A DNA stretch of 64,000 nt from an uncultured Candidatus Saccharibacteria bacterium (lineage in GTDB: Bacteria; Patescibacteriota; Saccharimonadia; Saccharimonadales; Saccharimonadaceae). Positions 9,403 through 17,602 of this stretch are shown one piece after another. The stretch lies in contig CAMVCW010000001.1 in NCBI GenBank assembly GCA_947166125.1, positions 62,001-126,000 of the forward strand, read 5' to 3'. The position numbers and the translations under genes are program-made. The notes beneath the pieces are model-generated. The model made no database searches and had not been told where the DNA came from. It saw nothing but the letters and a program-made list of their open reading frames with translations. The number at the start of each line of letters is the position of its first letter. The stretch's first letter is position 1.

Positions 9403-9484
9403 TGATTATAATTATAACATATATTGACTAAGAATTTTGCCTTTAGCATAGAGTTATTATTAAGGTAAGAGATTAGACTAGCTA

Positions 9485-9513
9485 TTGCATTTTTTACATT
9501 TTTATGTTATAAT
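9485..9513 (+). promoter_or_regulatory. Sigma70-type promoter
   Basis: TTGCAT-17 bp-TATAAT upstream of 9569 ORF. Confidence 0.55.
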
Positions 9514-9568
9514 GTACTTACAGATGCAATTTATTGCATTAGTATCATTAAAAATAGGGGGGAGACAG

Positions 9569-10282
9569 ATGAAAAATACTGTCATTATAGTGCCTGGCCT
9601 CTTCGGAGGAATAGCAAGTAAATATTACGAACCTTTAGCAAAGATGCTTGGCTCGGATGATTTTCTGCTGTTTCGAGCGGGAGCGGACTGGGAACCGGAT
9701 GAAATTGCTGATGAAATCAGGCAGATAGAAGGCGCGAAGAAAGTTGTCTGTTTGTCTTGTGGTGCAATGGTAGGTAACCTTCTTGCCGGAGAGAAGAATA
9801 CAATGGTTTTTTATATTTGTCCTTACATTGGGGCAGATTTTATAAACCGGAATAGAACAGCCTATGCTTTACAGCGCTTTTATAGGATCTTGGCGTCTGT
9901 AGCAATGGCAGTTTCTAAACCGTTTATGCGACATCGTTGGTATCCGTTGTTTGGCGGCACAAGAATGGATGGGTGGTTCCTATCTACATATGCTATTTGT
10001 AAGCAATTAAAGTACGCCTTCAGCAAGACACCTAGTATAAGTCGCGTGGATGGAGTAGTGTATTCGTACGGAGACAAATTCGTTGAGCCCACCGTGGCAT
10101 CAGCGATGTCACTGAATGCCGTAGTGGCACGAACGGCAAGCGGAGAAGGGCCAGCCCACATTAATCTTCGCCATAAAGGTGAGGAATTTGGCTCTACCGC
10201 CAGAGCCGATAGTGCCGAATTGAGCGACGATGCAGTCGCTTATATTGCGGCATTTTCACAAATGCTAAAAAGGTTGCGTTAA
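9569..10282 (+). CDS. Alpha/beta-hydrolase-like hypothetical protein
   Basis: ORF with RBS ggggggaga before ATG 9569; MKNTVIIVPGLFGGIASKYYEPLA; nucleophile-elbow-like LSCGAMVG. Confidence 0.5.
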   Translation: MKNTVIIVPGLFGGIASKYYEPLAKMLGSDDFLLFRAGADWEPDEIADEIRQIEGAKKVVCLSCGAMVGNLLAGEKNTMVFYICPYIGADFINRNRTAYALQRFYRILASVAMAVSKPFMRHRWYPLFGGTRMDGWFLSTYAICKQLKYAFSKTPSISRVDGVVYSYGDKFVEPTVASAMSLNAVVARTASGEGPAHINLRHKGEEFGSTARADSAELSDDAVAYIAAFSQMLKRLR

Positions 10283-10294
10283 GCAGCCTTTTTT
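10270..10294 (+). terminator. Rho-independent terminator overlapping stop codon
   Basis: AAGGTTGC-GTTAA-GCAGCC-TTTTTT. Confidence 0.65.
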
Positions 10295-10426
10295 CATGAT
10301 AGGTTAAAAGCTAGAGTAACTGCTCTTTGTTATAGCTGAGTGACGACAAAGGAGGGATTATGTGATAAAATTGAAGCGGAGATTTGATTTTGAGGCTCTA
10401 AAAAATTATTAGGAGGTGCAATCTAA

Positions 10427-10678
10427 ATGGTGGAGCGTTATATTTCACATGAACAATTTGGGAAAGAGGGTGCCAAGAAAAAGGCACTGATGTTGAGGGA
10501 CGAGATGGGCTACAAAATAAAAGGCATCGAACATACCCAGGTGCCAATGAGTGGCTCGACGTCGACCCCGTACTCGTCAACCTGGGGAAAAACTGAACCC
10601 GGGTATAGCATTATTGTAGATACGGAAGGATATGCCGAAGGCGAAGATACATCAATCCCCGAGATTGTTAATTGCTAA
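10427..10678 (+). CDS. Small hypothetical protein
   Basis: 83-aa ORF with RBS AGGAGGTG and terminator downstream. Confidence 0.6.
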   Translation: MVERYISHEQFGKEGAKKKALMLRDEMGYKIKGIEHTQVPMSGSTSTPYSSTWGKTEPGYSIIVDTEGYAEGEDTSIPEIVNC

Positions 10679-10683
10679 ACCTT

Positions 10684-10709
10684 GCCCCGCTAGTATAGCG
10701 GGGCTTTTA
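10684..10709 (+). terminator. Rho-independent terminator
   Basis: GCCCCGCTA-GTA-TAGCGGGGC-TTTT. Confidence 0.75.
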
Positions 10710-11090
10710 CTATTCGTGATATTCTAATTTAGCGCGGATTTGCTCAAATTCTTCTGGTGCGAGTTCGAGGGTGTGGCCATATTGCCAAGACTCATCTAGT
10801 GGCATGAGGTGAACGTGAGCGTGAGGGACGTCGGTGCCAACGACTTTCCAAAGAGTGCGCTGGCCCAAAACTTTTTCCATATGTTGGCTAAGTTTTTTAA
10901 CGGTAGCCATGAGGGCCTGATAATCTTCATCCGGAAGATTGTAGATTTTGTCGACTTCGTTTTTAGGGATGACCAAGACATGACCTTTAGATTCTGGGTG
11001 GATATCGAGAAAAGCGAAAGTTTTATCGTCTTCGTAGATTTTGTAGCAGGGAATTTCACCCTGGATGATTTTGGTAAAAATACTAGGCAT
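10710..11090 (-). CDS. HIT-family protein
   Basis: IFTKIIQGEIPCYKIYEDDKTFAFLDIHPESKGHVLVIPK and HAHVHLMP histidine triad. Confidence 0.93.
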   Translation of the reverse strand: MPSIFTKIIQGEIPCYKIYEDDKTFAFLDIHPESKGHVLVIPKNEVDKIYNLPDEDYQALMATVKKLSQHMEKVLGQRTLWKVVGTDVPHAHVHLMPLDESWQYGHTLELAPEEFEQIRAKLEYHE

Positions 11091-11577
11091 GTTTGGCTCT
11101 CCTTAAAATTAAATAATAAATGACTGCGAAGATTGCGGCAAAAATTAGGCCACCGACGACATCGGAAACCCAGTGCATATTGGCAAGAACGCGGCCGACG
11201 GAAACGAGAATGATAAAAAGTAGCATGACGATATCCATGATGACGCGGGCAGTTTTGGATTTGATGTAGTTGGGAAGAATGATAGCGGTGAGCAGGAAAA
11301 TGGTGGCAACAACCATGGCGTGAGTGGAAGGGAAGGATGGCTCGCCAGAGCCGTTGGGGCGAGTGTTAAGGATGATAAATTTTTCAAAAACAATAAAAGT
11401 GATAGCCATAAGAGAGAGAGGAATTAAAGAAAGAAGTAGAGGCTTGTCGACTTTTTTAAGGGATTTGCGCTTAAACCACTGGCATAGACCGAGGATAGCA
11501 AAAACCGCAAAGACGGCAAGGGCTGCGATGAGGATAATATCGGTGATTTTGGACCACTGCATAGGATAATTATACAA
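11083..11577 (-). CDS. PAP2-family phosphatase
   Basis: PSFPSTHAMV, SVGRVLANMHWVSDVVGG motifs. Confidence 0.88.
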   Translation of the reverse strand: MYNYPMQWSKITDIILIAALAVFAVFAILGLCQWFKRKSLKKVDKPLLLSLIPLSLMAITFIVFEKFIILNTRPNGSGEPSFPSTHAMVVATIFLLTAIILPNYIKSKTARVIMDIVMLLFIILVSVGRVLANMHWVSDVVGGLIFAAIFAVIYYLILRRAKHA

Positions 11578-11582
11578 TAAAA

Positions 11583-11607
11583 TAAGACTCTTGCGGGAGT
11601 CTTTCTT
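11583..11607 (-). terminator. Terminator downstream of tRNA-Arg
   Basis: AAGACTC-CCGCAA-GAGTCTT-ATTTT on minus strand. Confidence 0.6.
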
Positions 11608-11613
11608 GAATTG

Positions 11614-11690
11614 TGGTATGCCCGACAGGATTCGAACCTACGACCTTTTGCTCCGCAAGCAAACGCTCTATCCAGCTGAGCTACGGGCAC
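11614..11690 (-). tRNA. tRNA-Arg (anticodon GCG), CCA encoded
   Basis: GTGCCCGTAGCTCAGCTGGATAGAGCGTTTGCTTGCGGAGCAAAAGGTCGTAGGTTCGAATCCTGTCGGGCATACCA; cloverleaf with loop TTGCGGA. Confidence 0.9.
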
Positions 11691-11865
11691 ACACTTGATA
11701 TATGGTGTATTGTATGTCCTTTAGGGATAAACAACACATATGTGGATGTTTTTACGCATCCACCTAGAAATTAAATGAGCATCACCATAGAGGTGACGTT
11801 TTTATTATAACATATTTTTGGGATTTGTGTGGCATTTTGCAGAAAATCGTGTTAAAATTGGAAAC

Positions 11866-11955
11866 GGAAGCGTGGCCGAGTGGTTGAAGGCGCACGACTC
11901 GAAATCGTGTGGGCGCGCAAGCGTCTCGGAGGTTCGAATCCTCTCGCTTCCGCCA
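11866..11955 (+). tRNA. tRNA-Ser (anticodon CGA), CCA encoded
   Basis: GGAAGCGTGGCCGAGTGG...CACGACTCGAAATCGTG...long variable arm...TTCGAATCCTCTCGCTTCCGCCA. Confidence 0.93.
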
Positions 11956-11965
11956 GAAGCGAAAG

Positions 11966-11990
11966 AAGAGAGCTTGCTCTCTTGTTTTGT
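11966..11990 (+). terminator. Terminator downstream of tRNA-Ser(CGA)
   Basis: AAGAGAGC-TT-GCTCTCTT-GTTTTGTTT. Confidence 0.65.
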
Positions 11991-11997
11991 TTCTGAA

Positions 11998-12036
11998 GGA
12001 AGCACTGAGGATAATATATCCTCTCGCTTCCGCCAG
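11998..12036 (+). repeat. tRNA-Ser-derived minihelix / 19-bp direct repeat of the tRNA-Ser 3' end
   Basis: ATCCTCTCGCTTCCGCCAG at 11938-11956 repeated exactly at 12018-12036; folds as GGAAGC-ACT-GAGGATA..TATCCTC-TC-GCTTCC-GCCA. Confidence 0.75.
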
Positions 12037-12131
12037 GATAAGGCCGATTAGGTCTTTTTTGATTAAAACTTGTTAGGCTTTATAGTTTAAAATCAGGCAT
12101 TAGTTCTTATATAGGAATATTGAATGGATAA

Positions 12132-15100
12132 TTATTTAATATTTCTTTTACCAAGTTCTTCTACTGCAGCTTGCCTGTTTGGATCGTTATCCGATATATT
12201 CGGGCTCGTAGCTATATCCAGAAGCGTATCGCTGTCTAGAGAGTGCACGTCAAAGGCCTGACCCTCTTGCGCTGCACCGGGTACGGTTATCGGTTTTGGC
12301 GTACCGGTGTTATTGGTCCCCTGTACATCTGGAGCATCGTACCCCGATGATTCCACAATCTTTTTAAGTTTAGCCATTCTGTCACTCTTTATATTGGCGT
12401 TCTGCGTACTCATGGCTTTGTATGCAATTTCTCCAATTGCGGCTGAATTAGCTCCAGCTGGGATCTCGCCGTTACCAAATATTTCATTGAAAGCGCTGTC
12501 ATCCATAGTACCGATCGTTGAAGCGGTTACTTTTCCGGCTAAATCAGCTCTATGTCCCCCAGCATAATTTGATACGGTATCAATGGGTCCGCCTTCGCCG
12601 CTATTAATACTTTGAGCTACATTAAACATTGCTCTATTATTGTTTTTATAATCTGCGGCGTGGTTTGCCATAATATTATTAGCAAGAGTTTTGGCCGCGG
12701 TACCACTCATGCCTGCACCTACAGCCTTATCATAGGCTGATCTTACAGCATCCCTACCGTTTTCACCCTTCGCTGACAAAGCATCTGAATATGCATTAAT
12801 TTTGGCGCGATCACCAGACATCAATGCTTTATATAAGCCATCCGTTAGGCCGCCGGCACCAATTTTTCCTATTGTGTTAATTTCACCACTAGACACAATA
12901 CGTTTGGCCTCATTGGCTGTCTCGGTGGCCAGCATGTAATCGGGGCCATTAGTTGCCGCCAGAGACCCTTTTTCGGCTTGTAGTTTCTGATAGGCCTGCG
13001 CGTTTCTTTCAATGTTTCTGCTACCACCACGGATAAATTTTTGAAAACCACTTGGGCCGTTTTCTCCCCATCTCCTATTACCATTTTTATCGTAGCCCGC
13101 CCTTCTTCTGATGCCAGTTTCTCTACCTCTTTCTTGCATATTTTTATATATGTCAGAATTACGTGCGCCACTAGTAACTCTGCTTCTGGCACGATCGCCA
13201 AAACCGGTAATTTTCGAGCCGATTGTCCCCATGGCCGCAAATGCCCCCTTCAAAACCGTCGGTATCATAAAGACTGGGATAATTCCGACTATCATAGCCG
13301 TAAATGCACCCAAGAAGCCATCTCCTCCAGACAGGGTGACTAGTAGTAATCTAGATACGAAATCACCTCCACCTATCAAAAGTCCGCAGATTGGATATAC
13401 CAACAATAATCCCTCCCAGAACTTCAGCCATTTGTCGAAGAATTGTCTTTTAAGATTCGGCAACGCATAACTGACGAAAGCTAGTGGCGATATAACTGTA
13501 AGCACTACTATTGCGGCTTTTCGCCCCGCTAAGAGAATAAATAGGAAAAATACAGCAATAAGAACACCTAGCGCCGAGACTAATAAAGTTAGCAATATTG
13601 CTGGGTTCTGCCAAACGGTTTTTCCCACAAGAAATAGCGCAGAGACTAATGCTACTGCAGTAATAACCGTAGCTCCAGCGCCGGATCCTTCAAATGTTTT
13701 TTCACCTACCGTAGCAGAGCCGCCAACACTCAGCCCTTCAAATAAAGCCTGGAAAGCATTGCCTAGAATATTGGATAAGTCCACACATAATATACAAATC
13801 AAATAAGATAAGTTAACCAATATTGCGACTATTATCATTTTTGGCAAAATTTTCTTAATACCGTAATTATCGATTCCTACACCAGTAAGTTGTGAGAATA
13901 TTACCACCAGGAATAAGATTATAAAACATACGTTTGCAAAACCCTGAAATATTCCCCAAGCACTACGCGTTTCGTCACCTTCTCCTTGAAACAATGTTGG
14001 TTGTACCATTAAATTGGGCTTGACATAGTTATTATAAGCATCTGTTGAAGCTTCCTGCATCCAGTCTAAGATTGGACACACTATCCAACCTAGCGATGCC
14101 GCTCCACCGGAATTTGCACAGGTGGGTTCCGTTTCGCCATCTCCATTACTAACATCTTCTGTAGCACCCGTAAAATCGTCGATGTCCTCCTCTAATTTCT
14201 CGAGGTTCATCTTATTAACGGCCGCAGCAATATCCGCTAGCGACATATTTCTTCTATTAAAGAGGTATGCGCCGTTGGTAAGCGTGTTCGTTGCCGGATC
14301 GTATGTTCCTTGAAGATATTGCCCACCAGTATATAATTCCTTAGATATTTCTCTAACATGGCACGTGTTATCGACCTTACCATTTCTTTTTAGCTGGACT
14401 GGGATCCATTCGTATGTATTATCCCCATCATAATCATACGATCCATCGCAAGATAACTTAACCTTATTACTGTTCGTCAAATATTTTGCATATATGTTGT
14501 ACACTTCAGCTTCGCTCAAGAGTACATCGCCAGAATAACTAATAACTTTTTGGCTTGAATTTCTTGTAAAACTAGTGCTGTTCGTTATTTCACTAGATAC
14601 ATCTCCAGCATTAGTGGTCGTACTAACTAAGCTAAGGTTGCTCGTTATGCCGCTAGCGGTCCTGTTATGTTCGGCTAGTTTAGACTTGAGTTCACTTTCA
14701 AAATCTGTCCATTTTTTTCCTTTATTGTTTTCCTCCACCACTACCTGGAATTGAGGGTTGTAGTTTGCTCCCGAGTCCAGATATACATACCAAGTGTATG
14801 AAGAGAATGCTCCTCCACTTAAATCTCTTTGTAGCGAATACTGTCTTGATGGATCTGGGGATGGTTTTTTAGAATCTTCTCCGTAATCCAACCAAGCACC
14901 CCACATATATCCGTCATCATCTAATTTCGCGCAAAGCGTGTTAGATTCAAAATTTCCAGCACTACCAGAATCGGAAGTCTGATTTGGGTCAGTCCATGCA
15001 ACTTTAAAGCATTTTTCGCCGCCGGCAAGAGAATCAACTGCATCCTGGGTGTATCCAAGCTGCTTAAGATAGCTGACAGCATCATTAATGCTTGGGTCAT

Positions 15101-15482
15101 TATTACTTTTTTCGCCTTTGATTAGCGCATTCCAATTGCTATTCCCATACCAAAAATCCCAACAGGATAAAGTAGGGCTCGCACTATCCGAACCAGACAT
15201 TACTGTATTTGGCACCGGTACACTATTGCAATTGTCTTTATCGTAAAAACCATTGTTTAAACCATAATGCAAGAAATCTTGGACCGCCAATACGTTAGTA
15301 TGATCATTAAAAAGTCCTATTGCCTGAGTAGCATTATATTTAGTTATCTTATCCATTGTTGCATCTGAACCGCTCTTGTAGCTATAGGCGGCTTGCACTT
15401 TTTGGACATTAAAGATGAATGGAACAAAAGCACATATTAAGAGAATGATTGCGATGTATTTTTTATTGATTCTCATGTTCAT
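12132..15482 (-). CDS. VirB6/TrbL-like type IV secretion/conjugation membrane protein with long C-terminal cytoplasmic extension
   Basis: Signal peptide, multiple TM segments, NVCFIILFLVVIFSQLTGVGIDNYGIKKILPKMIIVAILVNLSYLIC; paralogous to the ORF at 62607. Confidence 0.7.
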   Translation of the reverse strand: MNMRINKKYIAIILLICAFVPFIFNVQKVQAAYSYKSGSDATMDKITKYNATQAIGLFNDHTNVLAVQDFLHYGLNNGFYDKDNCNSVPVPNTVMSGSDSASPTLSCWDFWYGNSNWNALIKGEKSNNDPSINDAVSYLKQLGYTQDAVDSLAGGEKCFKVAWTDPNQTSDSGSAGNFESNTLCAKLDDDGYMWGAWLDYGEDSKKPSPDPSRQYSLQRDLSGGAFSSYTWYVYLDSGANYNPQFQVVVEENNKGKKWTDFESELKSKLAEHNRTASGITSNLSLVSTTTNAGDVSSEITNSTSFTRNSSQKVISYSGDVLLSEAEVYNIYAKYLTNSNKVKLSCDGSYDYDGDNTYEWIPVQLKRNGKVDNTCHVREISKELYTGGQYLQGTYDPATNTLTNGAYLFNRRNMSLADIAAAVNKMNLEKLEEDIDDFTGATEDVSNGDGETEPTCANSGGAASLGWIVCPILDWMQEASTDAYNNYVKPNLMVQPTLFQGEGDETRSAWGIFQGFANVCFIILFLVVIFSQLTGVGIDNYGIKKILPKMIIVAILVNLSYLICILCVDLSNILGNAFQALFEGLSVGGSATVGEKTFEGSGAGATVITAVALVSALFLVGKTVWQNPAILLTLLVSALGVLIAVFFLFILLAGRKAAIVVLTVISPLAFVSYALPNLKRQFFDKWLKFWEGLLLVYPICGLLIGGGDFVSRLLLVTLSGGDGFLGAFTAMIVGIIPVFMIPTVLKGAFAAMGTIGSKITGFGDRARSRVTSGARNSDIYKNMQERGRETGIRRRAGYDKNGNRRWGENGPSGFQKFIRGGSRNIERNAQAYQKLQAEKGSLAATNGPDYMLATETANEAKRIVSSGEINTIGKIGAGGLTDGLYKALMSGDRAKINAYSDALSAKGENGRDAVRSAYDKAVGAGMSGTAAKTLANNIMANHAADYKNNNRAMFNVAQSINSGEGGPIDTVSNYAGGHRADLAGKVTASTIGTMDDSAFNEIFGNGEIPAGANSAAIGEIAYKAMSTQNANIKSDRMAKLKKIVESSGYDAPDVQGTNNTGTPKPITVPGAAQEGQAFDVHSLDSDTLLDIATSPNISDNDPNRQAAVEELGKRNIK

Positions 15483-16569
15483 CCCTTTTCATTATCAAAG
15501 AGTTTAGTTCAATGACGTCGTTTATTAATTCGTTCTCTATGTTTGATATGTATTGAGCAGTTTTTCTATTTACATCAATGACGCCGGCATAATATTCATT
15601 ATTCGTTAATTGCTTTTCTTCTATACACTTTAGATCTTCTTTAGCATCAACTATACAACCTTCTTGATTGTATAGTTTAAGAAGTTGAATAATATTGCTT
15701 ATATACGTATCCTGTATCATCATAAAATCACGAAATACGTCAGAATCTTGCCTAAAATCAGAGTAGTATTTTGCGTATTCATTTGTTAGCTCATCTTCGC
15801 CGCCACGATAATATATTTCTAGCGCTTTAGCGCCAGACATCAATTCTGTATTCGTAACCTTGTCTAGGAAGCTTAATTCGCTATTTATCTCCGTCATTTT
15901 GCTAGTAATGTTTTCATCTTGTTTGGGATAGGTGTTATTGAATGCATTCCAATAATCCATTGCGAGCGGATAAAATTCTTTAGCCTTGTCATTCTCATAA
16001 AATGCTAGACTTTTTAATGCATATGGATTTGCACTTTCGGTTTCTAAATTCTGGGAGTCGTCAGTTCTTCCATATAGTATGTAGTTGGCGAAAATATTAA
16101 AATTACGTTCGCCATTTTTTTTGTTTACACTAGTTGTGTTGCCGACGATAAGTATTATCAGAATACCAAAAAGAATCACTATTACCAATATGACAATCAG
16201 GATTGCTCCCTTTTTATTTTTTTTTGGCGAATTACCATCAAGTGCTATATCCCCAGTACCGGAAGAGACAAAGTCTAATTGATTAGAGAATTGCGTTTGC
16301 GGCTGTCGTGGAGTGAATTGTGGTTGAGATGTTAAGCTGCGTCCAATTCCTAAATTATCGTTTTGTATGGGGGCCGAGGGAGTAGATTGTATATTCTGCG
16401 TATTTTGTAGGCTTTCGAAGCTTGCTGGTCGTGCAGCGGGAGGTGTAGGTTGGGGATTTTGCGGAGCGGCAGAAGCTACCGGCTGGGGGCCGGGAGTGGG
16501 TGTGGGTGGATTTACGTTGTTTCCGTGAGGAATTTGCAGCCCACCAAGCTCTGTATCACCTTCCTGCAT
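15463..16569 (-). CDS. Hypothetical single-TM protein with Pro/Gln-rich N-terminus, probably co-transcribed with the VirB6-like gene
   Basis: ORF overlapping the downstream gene by 20 bp; KKGAILIVILVIVILFGILIILIVG TM segment. Confidence 0.7.
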   Translation of the reverse strand: MQEGDTELGGLQIPHGNNVNPPTPTPGPQPVASAAPQNPQPTPPAARPASFESLQNTQNIQSTPSAPIQNDNLGIGRSLTSQPQFTPRQPQTQFSNQLDFVSSGTGDIALDGNSPKKNKKGAILIVILVIVILFGILIILIVGNTTSVNKKNGERNFNIFANYILYGRTDDSQNLETESANPYALKSLAFYENDKAKEFYPLAMDYWNAFNNTYPKQDENITSKMTEINSELSFLDKVTNTELMSGAKALEIYYRGGEDELTNEYAKYYSDFRQDSDVFRDFMMIQDTYISNIIQLLKLYNQEGCIVDAKEDLKCIEEKQLTNNEYYAGVIDVNRKTAQYISNIENELINDVIELNSLIMKRDEHENQ

Positions 16570-16659
16570 ATATATTTATATTATCATAAACGGTTTGAAA
16601 ATAGCAAGAAAAATTCGGCAGAATTTGCGGGGATGCTGGAAAAGTGATAGTATAAAGAT

Positions 16660-17406
16660 ATGAAAGAGCGCGAGAGAAGTAAATCTGGGAAAAATAAAAA
16701 TGGTGGCGTAAGGGCGGGGGCTCAAAAAGTAAAAGCCAAACTTCTGAAATCTTATTATGGTAACCCGACGAAAGACATGAAACTAATCGCCATTACCGGC
16801 ACAACCGGCAAGGTAACGGTGGCGCATTATGTGCATGAAATTTTACGCGCGAGCGGGGAACAAGTGGCGGTACTGGCAAGCGACCAACCGTTTAAGATGG
16901 GTATGCTACATAAATTCTTGAGCGACGCATGGAAAGCGGGCGCAAACTACGTAATAGTAACGGTACCAGCAGAAGGACTACGCGATAATATATTTTATGG
17001 TTTACCAGTAAACGTGGCCGCGATGACGAATTTTGTGACGGCAGAACTACACGATATGGAACCGGAAGAATATTTAGAAAACGAAAAAACATTGTTTGAT
17101 ATGAAGCCAGAAATCGTGGTATTAAATGGTGATGATTTAAATTATGATACCTTTGCAGGATTTAAAGGTAGCAAGGAGACTGTGGTATTTGGGCAAAGCG
17201 GAACGGATATAAAAATTCTCAACTCTAAGCTTTATCCGAAGGGAACCGAAGCTACCTTATCACTGAAATCCGAAGTGATATCGGTGGCAACATTTATTAC
17301 CGGAGAAACTGCCGTGTCTTACATGGCCTGTGCAGCAGCAATTGCGAGCGGACTCGGAATTTCTACTGATAATATTATAGATGGAATCGCGGAGTATAAT
17401 CCTTAG
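16660..17406 (+). CDS. Truncated Mur-ligase-like protein (N-terminal/central domains only)
   Basis: YYGNPTKDMKLIAITGTTGKVTVAHYVHEILRASGEQVAVLAS; ends after central domain at 248 aa. Confidence 0.7.
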   Translation: MKERERSKSGKNKNGGVRAGAQKVKAKLLKSYYGNPTKDMKLIAITGTTGKVTVAHYVHEILRASGEQVAVLASDQPFKMGMLHKFLSDAWKAGANYVIVTVPAEGLRDNIFYGLPVNVAAMTNFVTAELHDMEPEEYLENEKTLFDMKPEIVVLNGDDLNYDTFAGFKGSKETVVFGQSGTDIKILNSKLYPKGTEATLSLKSEVISVATFITGETAVSYMACAAAIASGLGISTDNIIDGIAEYNP

Positions 17407-17416
17407 ATATATAATA

Positions 17417-17587
17417 TAAATAACTTAGTTTTATGAGTGCTTCGCTACACGCTGGGAAGATCTTTTCTAAATTTTTATACGAAAAATCGCGCGTCTCACG
17501 CCGGATGTGGGTCTCGCGCGTCGATTTTTCTAAAATTCAGAAAAGATTTCTCAGGTTTGCTCAATACTCATAAAACTAAGTTATTTA
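17417..17587. repeat. Long near-perfect inverted repeat between convergent genes
   Basis: 22-nt perfect arms TAAATAACTTAGTTTTATGAGT / ACTCATAAAACTAAGTTATTTA plus nested AGAAAAGAT and GAAAAATCGCGCG/CGCGCGTCGATTTTTC arms. Confidence 0.8.
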
Positions 17588-17602
17588 TAGCGAATAGTTT
17601 AG

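Noticed and set aside
11424-11690. ORF 11424-11690 ([22 protein letters not shown]...) and ORF 11818-12051
   Set aside because: These are translations through tRNA-Arg and tRNA-Ser; not real proteins.
17417-17587. Treating the 171-bp inverted repeat as a certain member of the palindromic family
   Set aside because: Junction motifs match poorly (GTGCTTCGC, GCTCAATACTC only) and it lies between convergent genes, so a large bidirectional terminator remains equally likely; reported separately.
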